Source of the DNA: JBLHGU01 sp047615875
GTDB taxonomy: Bacteria > Pseudomonadota > Gammaproteobacteria > Arenicellales > CAJQKF01
Length of the DNA stretch: 7,218 nt
NCBI GenBank assembly: GCA_047615875.1
Contig: JBLHGU010000256.1
Span: forward strand, 1-7,218
Reading direction: 5' to 3'
Shown here: in pieces, positions 1 to 5,949 of the stretch
Layout: each line of letters opens with the position of its first letter
Numbering within the stretch: the stretch's first letter is position 1
Made by a program: the position numbers and the translations under genes
Notes under the pieces: generated by a model
What the model was told of the DNA's origin: nothing
The model's input: the letters and a program-made list of their open reading frames with translations, nothing else
Database searches by the model: none

Positions 1-1049
1 TTCTTGGTAGTGAGAGCATTCTCGGTTTAGCTAAGACCGCAGGCTACGAGATAGATATGATAATTGAGCCGGGTGCGCTAACCAATATTTACTCGAAAGC
101 ACCGCATGATAATTTATTCCCTCTCAACAGTCAGAAGCATATTAGTCAGGGTGAGCAGGGTTTCTATGATGCTGCCAGAGTGTTCGATTTTTCGTTATTT
201 CGTGCAGTACCGCATTTTCTGAAACGGCAAATCTACAATAACCAGCGTTGGTTTGCTCAGTCAGTATTTTTCAAGAATGAATTTGCCGGATTGAGAAATT
301 TTGCACATATGGGTTTGTTGCAAGAAGCGACCCAAAAAATGAAAGCAGATCGCACTACGCCAGTTTATAAATTATTTCATCTTATGCTCAGTCACACGCC
401 TATGGTAACAACTCCAGACTGCCAATATGCCGGAGAAGTGCTACCCCTGGTACGGCCGAATATACTTAGCCAGTCACGCTGTGGGTTAATCGAGCTTGTG
501 CGGTTTTTTCACAGAATGAAGGAGCTGGGAATTTATGAGAATTCAACGATCGTGCTGATGGGAGATCATGGAGTTTGGGTACGCCCTCTTGATGCTGTTG
601 ATATAATCGATCAGGAAAATGGCGTTAGACGCTTTATTGACCCAAGACTATTGGGGCTATCAAATTCGGCGCTTGCTATTAAGCCCCAGGGTGTTAATCA
701 TTCCTTTCGTTTTAGTAATGTGCAAACTTCAATTACCGATACGGCCAGGACGATTGCTGAAGTATCCGGTTTCCCCAATTCACTTCCCGGAGACTCTGTG
801 TTGGGCCTAGATGAGTCTGTTGAAAGGGAAAGAAAATTTATGTTTTATCGATATAAAAGGAGCGAGTGGCGAGATAATCATTTGTCACCCATTCACGAAT
901 TTGTAATTCGAGGGAATTCTGTTGATAGCGGTTCCTGGAGTTATGAGAAAACTTATCTCGAGAACGGTGCTGTCGAGGTTCGTACTGATGAATCTGTTTT
1001 GTGGCAAGCAACTTCATTGCAACCTCCCACTAAGTCGAAGCTAAATTGA
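1..1049 (+). CDS. Sulfatase-like hydrolase/transferase (alkaline phosphatase superfamily), C-terminal part
   Basis: The reading frame is open from base 3 to the TGA at 1047-1049, so the gene enters from the left and the ATG at 57 is an internal methionine. The visible part is the C-terminal half of a sulfatase fold. It has an SHTP segment after a hydrophobic strand (about 390-404), a helix with a conserved-looking Cys, then IVLMGDHG, whose Asp-His-Gly (564-572) is the late metal-binding motif of sulfatases and phosphoethanolamine/phosphoglycerol transferases. Next comes the typical end of the fold, where a strand (SALAIKPQG) leads to an I-T-D-T-A-R-T-I helix and a LPGDSVLG turn. About 75 further residues, rich in Arg, Tyr and Trp, follow. 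The nucleophile Ser/Thr and any N-terminal membrane anchor lie outside the window, so sulfatase cannot be told from lipid-derived phospho-group transferase. The gene overlaps or abuts the microprotein gene behind it, which suggests a joint envelope role. Confidence 0.85.
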   Translation, partial: LGSESILGLAKTAGYEIDMIIEPGALTNIYSKAPHDNLFPLNSQKHISQGEQGFYDAARVFDFSLFRAVPHFLKRQIYNNQRWFAQSVFFKNEFAGLRNFAHMGLLQEATQKMKADRTTPVYKLFHLMLSHTPMVTTPDCQYAGEVLPLVRPNILSQSRCGLIELVRFFHRMKELGIYENSTIVLMGDHGVWVRPLDAVDIIDQENGVRRFIDPRLLGLSNSALAIKPQGVNHSFRFSNVQTSITDTARTIAEVSGFPNSLPGDSVLGLDESVERERKFMFYRYKRSEWRDNHLSPIHEFVIRGNSVDSGSWSYEKTYLENGAVEVRTDESVLWQATSLQPPTKSKLN

Positions 1050-1060
1050 GTTTATTATTT

Positions 1061-1318
1061 ATGACAACAAAATGGTTTTCCAGATCCGCAATAGTCTCTT
1101 GCACTATTTGTGTTTTCCTGGTTTTTCTAATAACGGGGCTCGTGCCTGCACATGCCTACGTAGACCCAGGGTCCGGCAGCGTTATTGTTACCACCTTGCT
1201 GGGAATTTTTGCAGCTATCGGATATACATTCAGAAAATATTTTTACAAACTGTGCCGTATGCTTAAAAGAAATAATAAAAAGGACGACAAAGGAGAGGAT
1301 AAAAATAAAATTGAGTAA
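1061..1318 (+). CDS. Small exported membrane protein with YVDPGSGS motif
   Basis: This encodes 85 residues. A basic n-region (K4, R8) precedes a hydrophobic core (about 10-28) ending in V-P-A-H-A, a good signal peptidase I site after A32. The mature protein would begin Y33-V-D-P-G-S-G-S, followed at once by a membrane span (about 41-57) and a very basic, Lys/Asn/Asp-rich tail (58-85). The predicted topology is a short periplasmic N-terminus and a cytosolic tail. Small proteins with Y[IV]DPG[ST]GS after a signal peptide recur beside sulfatase and polysaccharide genes, but from recall I know of no biochemical role. I chose the ATG at 1061 because it gives a normal n-region and has a GAG ten bases upstream. 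A TTG at 1046 overlapping the upstream TGA would add five residues and is the alternative. The stop overlaps the next start (TAATG). No function is assigned. Confidence 0.8.
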   Translation: MTTKWFSRSAIVSCTICVFLVFLITGLVPAHAYVDPGSGSVIVTTLLGIFAAIGYTFRKYFYKLCRMLKRNNKKDDKGEDKNKIE

Positions 1319-1320
1319 TG
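1316..1320 (+). promoter_or_regulatory. TAATG stop/start overlap (translational coupling)
   Basis: The TAA of the microprotein gene (1316-1318) shares its last A with the ATG of the methyltransferase gene (1318-1320). The only strong purine-rich ribosome-binding-like stretch, AGGAGAGG at 1291-1298, lies about 19 bases before the ATG. That is too far for ordinary initiation but suitable for holding ribosomes that terminate and restart. Coupled translation is inferred. The start is also fixed by the conserved GSFRDP segment, which begins ten residues later. Confidence 0.6.
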
Positions 1321-2754
1321 CAGATTAAAACTACTCGAAACCCTGGCTCATTCAGGGACCCGGCCAGTCGGGTTTATGAAACTGTAACCCAGGAAGGCTA
1401 TATCAGGAGCATCATCAGAGGAGTCGATGGAGAGTCGCAACACAACTTCTTAACGGTTTCCCAACTTGATTTTTATCGAAAGCTGGAACGTGATGGAGAC
1501 ATAGTTAGAACGCTCGAGATTTCATCGGAAACCGACAGACCCGAGGTTGCTACGATTCTGGACGACGGATGGACAGGAGTGTTAGAGCACGAGAAGGTGG
1601 AAGTGATTTCGTACCCTTATGAATGGTCTTTTTCGATGCTGCAGGATGCAGCAATCTTGCATCTGCGAATTCTGCAACAATGTTTGAAAAATGGTTGGAC
1701 TCTCAAAGATGCAACGCCGTACAACGTTCAATGGCGCGGTGGCAAACCGGTTTTCATCGACATTCCTTCGTTTGTGCCTAGGCAGAAAGGGGAGCATTGG
1801 TTCGCCTATCGACAATTTTGTATGATGTTTTTTACGCCACTGGCAATAAATGCACATCTTGGTATAGACCACGTGCCATTGGTGCGATCCCGTCTCGATG
1901 GCATACCTCCAGTAGACGCAGTCAGATACTTTCAGGGGTTAAACAGGTTTAAAAAAGGCGTCTTGAGTCACATTATTTTCTCTGCAATCGTCGAACGCAG
2001 GATAGTGCGCAAGGAGCGTAATAAAACGCCCGCCACGAAGAGAAACGCATTAAAACAGTCCGATACTATAGTGTTTGCGCTGGTTGATAGCATGTTGCGA
2101 CTGATTACGGGCCTTCGACAGAGTCCTGGGCAGACAGCCTGGTCTGATTATCAGGAGAATCACTCCTACTCGGAAGTTGAGCATAAGGAGAAAACGCAAT
2201 TTGTACAGAAGCACGTTGTGGGGAAGGGCTTTAACCTGATGTGGGATTTGGGTTGTAATGCCGGGCAGTTTTCCAGAGTATGTAGTGAGCATATTAATTA
2301 TGTCGTCGCTATAGATGGAGATTATATGGCAGTTGAACGTCTCTATCAGAATGAAAAGACAACGAACAATCGAAAAATATTGCCTTTGGTGATGGATCTC
2401 AATAACATTTCGCCCGACCAGGGGTGGATGTCTGGTGAACGAGCTGCGTTCGACAAACGCTCATCTCCTGATCTCGTCCTTTTTCTGGCGCTAGTTCATC
2501 ACTTAAGATTGAGTGCAAACATTCCGCTGCATTCCATACTCCAATGGTTGCGCTCGCTTAATGCATTAATAGTTTTTGAATTTGTTGGTCGCGACGATGA
2601 GATGGTGACAAAATTGCTAACCAATAAAAAGGAGCAATACGAAGACTATACTCAAGAGAATTTCGAGTATTTCGCCACCCAGTTATTTGATATCTCGGAT
2701 AGACAAATTCTGAAAAGTGGCAAGAGAGAGATTTTTCTGCTATCGCCAATCTGA
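1318..2754 (+). CDS. NoeA-like class I SAM-dependent methyltransferase with kinase-like N-terminal domain
   Basis: This 478-residue protein has two parts. The C-terminal half carries a Rossmann methyltransferase core. Motif I is D310-L-G-C-N-A-G-Q-F-S, which binds S-adenosylmethionine. The acidic end of strand 2 is V-V-A-I-D333-G-D, and a motif IV-like strand is D385-L-V-L-F-L-A-L-V-H-H-L (385-396). The N-terminal half opens with a GSFRDPASRVY segment typical of proteins annotated as related to nodulation protein NoeA. It includes L129-K-D-A-T-P-Y-N-V-Q and V-F-I-D148-I-P-S-F, which resemble a kinase catalytic loop (D131, N136) and metal-binding Asp (D148). No membrane span or signal peptide is seen, so it should be cytosolic. 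NoeA-type proteins are linked to glycan decoration in rhizobia, but the substrate here is unknown. Position in an envelope operon suggests a surface polymer or its precursor. Alternative: a methyltransferase with a catalytically dead N-terminal half. Confidence 0.85.
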   Translation: MQIKTTRNPGSFRDPASRVYETVTQEGYIRSIIRGVDGESQHNFLTVSQLDFYRKLERDGDIVRTLEISSETDRPEVATILDDGWTGVLEHEKVEVISYPYEWSFSMLQDAAILHLRILQQCLKNGWTLKDATPYNVQWRGGKPVFIDIPSFVPRQKGEHWFAYRQFCMMFFTPLAINAHLGIDHVPLVRSRLDGIPPVDAVRYFQGLNRFKKGVLSHIIFSAIVERRIVRKERNKTPATKRNALKQSDTIVFALVDSMLRLITGLRQSPGQTAWSDYQENHSYSEVEHKEKTQFVQKHVVGKGFNLMWDLGCNAGQFSRVCSEHINYVVAIDGDYMAVERLYQNEKTTNNRKILPLVMDLNNISPDQGWMSGERAAFDKRSSPDLVLFLALVHHLRLSANIPLHSILQWLRSLNALIVFEFVGRDDEMVTKLLTNKKEQYEDYTQENFEYFATQLFDISDRQILKSGKREIFLLSPI

Positions 2755-2760
2755 TTTCTA

Positions 2761-3420
2761 ATGGAGTATTTTGAACTAGTCCTAAGCCCCGTTGTATGGG
2801 CAATGACCACAATGCTGGATCTTGGCCTACGGTTTAGCGGATCGGCCGGGGTTTCCATATTGTTACTTAGTCTTGCAAGTTCATTATTTCTCTACCCGAT
2901 ACAACGCCTTGCATATCGGATAGAACGTCGCTTTGCAGCTAAACAGCTTGCTGTTCAGAATGCCACTTCGAAGATAGATTCTTCTCTCAAGGGAGAGAGG
3001 AAGTTTTTGGCGCAAGAGAAAGTATACAAAGAGTTCGACTATCATCCGATCGAGCAACTCTATCTCAGTCTGGGAATTCTGGTGTCAATACCAATATTAA
3101 TCTCGGCAATCATACTTTTTAATGAGCACCCCGCAATGCAGAAGACAGGATTTCTGTTGATAGAGGATCTCTCCAGGCCGGATGGTTTGCTGGCCGGCTT
3201 CAATCTGATGCCGGTAATAATGTTTGTCGTGACATTTCTTGATGCCTTTTTTAGATTCCGTACAAATCCCGCTAGTCTCTACAGATTTATATTGATATCG
3301 GGTGTACTGTTCCTGCTCGTTTATAGTTTACCCGCTGCGCTGATTTTGTACTGGATCGGTAATAATCTGATTTCGATGATCTTGTTTAATTTTCGACGGG
3401 TTTCTGCGACGGCGGATTGA
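2761..3420 (+). CDS. Short divergent YidC/Oxa1-family membrane protein
   Basis: This encodes 219 residues with five likely membrane segments (about 6-24, 28-47, 100-120, 149-166 and 176-210, the last possibly broken at P191). From memory it aligns with the C-terminal core of E. coli YidC almost without gaps. AGVSILLLSLASSLFLYPI matches the first core helix, a charged hairpin follows (about 50-95), then FLLIEDLSRPDG matches the LWIHDLSAQDP loop, NLMPVIMF matches ILPILMG, and LPAALILYWIGNNL matches FPSGLVLYYIVSNL. The large periplasmic P1 domain of Gram-negative YidC (about 540 residues) is absent. The groove arginine of canonical YidC appears to be Ser41. The start at 2761 is supported because LSPVVWAM matches the segment just before the core in YidC; no clear ribosome-binding site is present. 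It begins six bases after the methyltransferase stop, so it is the last gene of the operon. It is probably a specialised insertase or chaperone for a cassette product (inference), not the housekeeping YidC. Confidence 0.75.
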   Translation: MEYFELVLSPVVWAMTTMLDLGLRFSGSAGVSILLLSLASSLFLYPIQRLAYRIERRFAAKQLAVQNATSKIDSSLKGERKFLAQEKVYKEFDYHPIEQLYLSLGILVSIPILISAIILFNEHPAMQKTGFLLIEDLSRPDGLLAGFNLMPVIMFVVTFLDAFFRFRTNPASLYRFILISGVLFLLVYSLPAALILYWIGNNLISMILFNFRRVSATAD

Positions 3421-3489
3421 TAATTGTAGTAAAGGGAATCAATACATAATTATCTTTTATGCAAGTACAATTGGGGTTTGAAAAATACT

Positions 3490-3787
3490 ATGGTAAACCG
3501 ACAAATGCATGTTTCCCGAGCAGGAATTACGCACAAATGCGATAAGGCGATCAAAAGGTATGTCCCAGGTCGCACTGGCGTGCCTGCAATACAGCAAACG
3601 CGCATTGAACGGCACGATGGAGGCCATGGGTTTCCATGCCGCTATGCGCTATGGCGTCTCAATGGCAACGTTGATGCATTCCACGAAGACACCTGAATTT
3701 GAATAGTTTGACGAGATTCGCCGGGAGAAGGGTTTCAAAGCCGCGCTTGAATGGCGTGATGCACAGTTTGCACCATACGAAGACTAG
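3490..3787 (+). pseudogene. Enoyl-CoA hydratase/isomerase (crotonase) C-terminal remnant
   Basis: From about 3509 the frame reads FPEQEL, then MSQVALACLQYSKRALN, then TMEAMGF and TPEFE, followed by a TAG at 3704-3706. The same frame continues as FDEIRREKGFKAALEWRD and ends AQFAPYED with a TAG at 3785-3787. This is the characteristic C-terminal third of a crotonase: the FPxxEL turn, the alanine-rich helix leading to KRALN, the mid-helix GF, and an EGxKAALEWRDxxF-like end. The stop at 3704 sits where Gln (CAG) would be natural, so one substitution broke the frame. Just upstream, MVNR (3490-3501) lies in another frame and looks like the GLVNRVxP segment of the family, suggesting a frameshift near 3502-3509. 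The N-terminal two thirds, including the oxyanion-hole regions, are missing, so it cannot be active. The family normally acts in fatty-acid or related acyl-CoA breakdown. The recognition is from memory of the family, without a search. Confidence 0.75.
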
Positions 3788-3801
3788 ATTAGGGAGGGCT
3801 T

Positions 3802-3818
3802 TACTTCGTGTCGAAGTA
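3802..3818. repeat. Short perfect inverted repeat (hairpin)
   Basis: TACTTCG (3802-3808) and CGAAGTA (3812-3818) are exact reverse complements around a three-base loop, TGT. On the plus strand two further U-G wobble pairs could extend the stem. It lies between the convergent operons, just after the crotonase remnant, a place where a terminator would be expected. However, no T run follows it on either strand, so a terminator role is not supported by the sequence. It may be a chance hairpin. Confidence 0.3.
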
Positions 3819-3889
3819 GGCACATAAATGACCGCCAGGCGATTTTGTTTCAATAGTGATATGGGCTAGAGATAAAAGAACCTGGTTAT

Positions 3890-5947
3890 CTAAGCATCTG
3901 GAGTTTTTATTTTATCCGCTGAGAAATTTCGTACACTGGTTTTCAGTCGTTCAAATAAACTACTGTCTATCTTTTCCCCATATTCAAGTGTTGTATATAG
4001 GTTGCTAATTTCTCTTATTTGACTCGCTTGTTCAGGCAATCGCCGTACACCTTCGTCAGCTACATTAACAGGTCCTTCCCAGCCGGATAGTATGACTCCG
4101 GATTTAGCCAGCTTGTGTTTGAATTGTCTGAAGTACTTGAGTGGACTTTCGGCAAGTTTACCCGGGCGGCTGAGAACATAATAGGTCGCGAGAATAAAAA
4201 TCATGCTGATAAAAAACAGGCTGATCAGCATAAATCCCCAGTCCGGGGCTTTAAATCCGAATTGCTTTAACAGATCTCGTTGCTGCTCTGGACCGTAACT
4301 AAGCACCCACTGATTCCAGCGATGTGTAAATGAATCCGCACCTAGTTCCAGACGGGATATCATAAAGGTTAAAAAGTCGAGGCTGAACATTTCCCGCAAG
4401 GTGGCTGAACGTTCTCCACTACGGTAATCACTTGAATCATGGTTAGAGCGCCGACCTTCTATCCACGGGTTCATGCCGAGCTGAATTCGTTCTGGTGCCA
4501 CAGCGGCGGTTGGATCTACCCTGACCCAGCCATGACCATCGATCCATATTTCACTCCAGGCGTGGGCATTGGACTGTCTGACAATATGATAAGTCCCATC
4601 ATTACTGGCTTCAGACCCCTGATACCCCACCACTACTCTGGCTGGTATTCCTGCGGCACGCATTAGTGAGGAAAACGCGCTGGCATAGTGCTCACAATAG
4701 CCGGAGCGGGAATCAAACAGAAACTCATCGACTGGATTGTCCCCCAGCAGTGGTGGAGTAAGCGAATAGTAGAACTCTTGTTGGTTAAAAAAATTCAATA
4801 CCGCGTCGGCAATTTCTATCGGGCCATGATGTTGTTCCGTAAGTTGCTGGGCGAACTCCAAAACCCTGGGTTTTATGCCGTGATATAGCTGGCTGTTGAA
4901 GTCTTCAGGTCTGGGTGCAGCCATCTTCCCGTTGAGAAAAGACACACCTTGATAACGTAGTCGTTGTTTCACCGGGCGACGAGCGATGACAATGCCGTTG
5001 GCATTAATGCCAGAGCTAGTGTCAACTTCGTATGCCGTTTCCAGCACTGGTATCCAGGGCTGTCCACTGGCCTCCAGTGTAATATCGTAAATCTGCAGGT
5101 CGCCACCGGTCTGCGGTCGTGGCGCGCCGTGATTCATGGGTTTTGGTCCCTGTTGCCAGGTCTTTCCGTTGGTAACATCTAGTACCAGAGTCCGCCAGTA
5201 AAGATCCTCCGGGTTAGGCGCAACGCCGGAAAATTCGACCCGAAAAGCGACATCATTATTTCTTGAGAGATTGCTCAGTGAGCCAGGGGACACAGTATCG
5301 CTTAAGCCGGTCACGCCAGAAAAGGGATCTTCTGCTAGTCCCCACAGGCTACCCTCAATGCGTGGGAATAACAGATAAGCTGCAAGTGCCAGTGGAATAC
5401 CATGCATTAGCATGCGCAGGGTAAAACGGATGACCTGTTTAATATCCAGTGCCTTCGGCGCCACCAGCATATTGAGATTGCCAACAATCAGCAGCATTCC
5501 AGCCAGACCGTAAAGTGCAGCAGATGGTGATTGATCGAATAGAAAATTTGTCATCACCAGAACCATCAACAGCACCGCACTAAACATTGCATCGCGCAAT
5601 GTGGTTGTTTCCATGGTTTTCATAGCGGCAAAAATAACCAGCATGGCGCTGCCAGCAGTACGGCCAAAAATCGTTTGATACTGAAACAACACCAATGCGA
5701 CTAGTACTATGGCAATGCTGCCATTGACTAGCCAACCTGGGGTTTTGATATTGCGTTGCAAACTGAACAAACGCCAAAAGATTAACAGAATCGACAGACT
5801 GCCGAGCCATAACGGTTGTTGGGTGAGGTGGGGTATCAATACAAACAGCGTACTGCCAAATAGCCAGTAAAGAGCTGCTTTGCTGGGGTCAGGTTGTGGC
5901 GCCCGCGGCGGAGCCGGCAGATTAGCGAGCTTCGCCAAGCTGATCAT
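3890..5947 (-). CDS. tgpA: TgpA-type membrane transglutaminase-like protein (DUF3488-transglutaminase core-DUF4129-like)
   Basis: With the start at 5947 the protein has 685 residues, close to the usual TgpA length. About 25-192 form a bundle of roughly six or seven membrane helices ending at FPRIEG. A periplasmic part follows with the family segment YWRTLVLD. The transglutaminase core contains the full papain-like triad: Cys418 in SGYCEHYASAF, His462 in NAHAWSEIW and Asp478 in VRVDPTAAV. A final membrane helix lies at about 568-591, and a cytosolic C-terminal tail (about 592-685) resembles DUF4129. The catalytic domain therefore faces the periplasm. In Pseudomonas the homologue is reported as important for viability, but its substrate is not established. 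In-frame ATGs at 5980 and 5959 are alternative starts (696 or 689 residues) without better ribosome-binding sites; 5947 is preferred because it forms a TAATG overlap with the DUF58 gene. It is the last gene of the operon and ends at the convergent region. Confidence 0.92.
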   Translation of the reverse strand: MISLAKLANLPAPPRAPQPDPSKAALYWLFGSTLFVLIPHLTQQPLWLGSLSILLIFWRLFSLQRNIKTPGWLVNGSIAIVLVALVLFQYQTIFGRTAGSAMLVIFAAMKTMETTTLRDAMFSAVLLMVLVMTNFLFDQSPSAALYGLAGMLLIVGNLNMLVAPKALDIKQVIRFTLRMLMHGIPLALAAYLLFPRIEGSLWGLAEDPFSGVTGLSDTVSPGSLSNLSRNNDVAFRVEFSGVAPNPEDLYWRTLVLDVTNGKTWQQGPKPMNHGAPRPQTGGDLQIYDITLEASGQPWIPVLETAYEVDTSSGINANGIVIARRPVKQRLRYQGVSFLNGKMAAPRPEDFNSQLYHGIKPRVLEFAQQLTEQHHGPIEIADAVLNFFNQQEFYYSLTPPLLGDNPVDEFLFDSRSGYCEHYASAFSSLMRAAGIPARVVVGYQGSEASNDGTYHIVRQSNAHAWSEIWIDGHGWVRVDPTAAVAPERIQLGMNPWIEGRRSNHDSSDYRSGERSATLREMFSLDFLTFMISRLELGADSFTHRWNQWVLSYGPEQQRDLLKQFGFKAPDWGFMLISLFFISMIFILATYYVLSRPGKLAESPLKYFRQFKHKLAKSGVILSGWEGPVNVADEGVRRLPEQASQIREISNLYTTLEYGEKIDSSLFERLKTSVRNFSADKIKTPDA

Positions 5948-5949
5948 TA
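5945..5949 (-). promoter_or_regulatory. TAATG stop/start overlap between DUF58 and tgpA genes
   Basis: On the minus strand the TAA ending the DUF58 gene (5949-5947) shares its last A with an in-frame ATG of the transglutaminase gene (5947-5945). This suggests that terminating ribosomes restart at once, matching the expectation that the two membrane proteins are made together. It competes with the two upstream in-frame ATGs at 5980 and 5959, so it is a start-site argument and not proof. Confidence 0.5.

Larger units (their letters stand above)
3421..3889. other. Convergent intergenic region with gene remnant
   Basis: About 470 bp separate the 3' ends of two operons that point at each other. 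The first 70 bases are AT-rich and I see nothing clear in them. The middle carries the decayed crotonase fragment. The last 100 bases hold a short perfect hairpin and otherwise no recognisable element. No convincing intrinsic terminator (GC stem plus T run) was found for either operon, and no promoter can be supported. Confidence 0.6.

Noticed and set aside
57..59. ATG at 57 as the true start of the sulfatase-like gene
   Set aside because: The frame is open to the left edge and the upstream codons (LGSESILGLAKTAGYEID) read like the sulfatase family, so the gene is truncated by the window.
3416..3443. ATTGAT ... ATCAAT inverted repeat overlapping the stop of the YidC-like gene as a terminator
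   Set aside because: The stem is 6 AT-rich base pairs with a 16-base loop and no T run directly after, so it is likely chance.
3478..3696. 72-residue plus-strand reading frame starting TTG
   Set aside because: It overlaps the crotonase remnant in another frame. Only its MVNR stretch may belong to the remnant; the rest has no protein-like features.
3802..3818. Hairpin as an intrinsic terminator for either operon
   Set aside because: The stem is only 7 bp and neither strand has a T run after it; kept only as an inverted repeat.
3832..3850. CGCCAGGCG followed by ATTTTGTTT, resembling a tiny terminator
   Set aside because: The stem can be only three base pairs with a three-base loop, too weak to support.
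3659..3853. 64-residue minus-strand reading frame in the intergenic region
   Set aside because: It lies antisense to the crotonase remnant, has no recognisable domain or ribosome-binding site, and is explained as a shadow.
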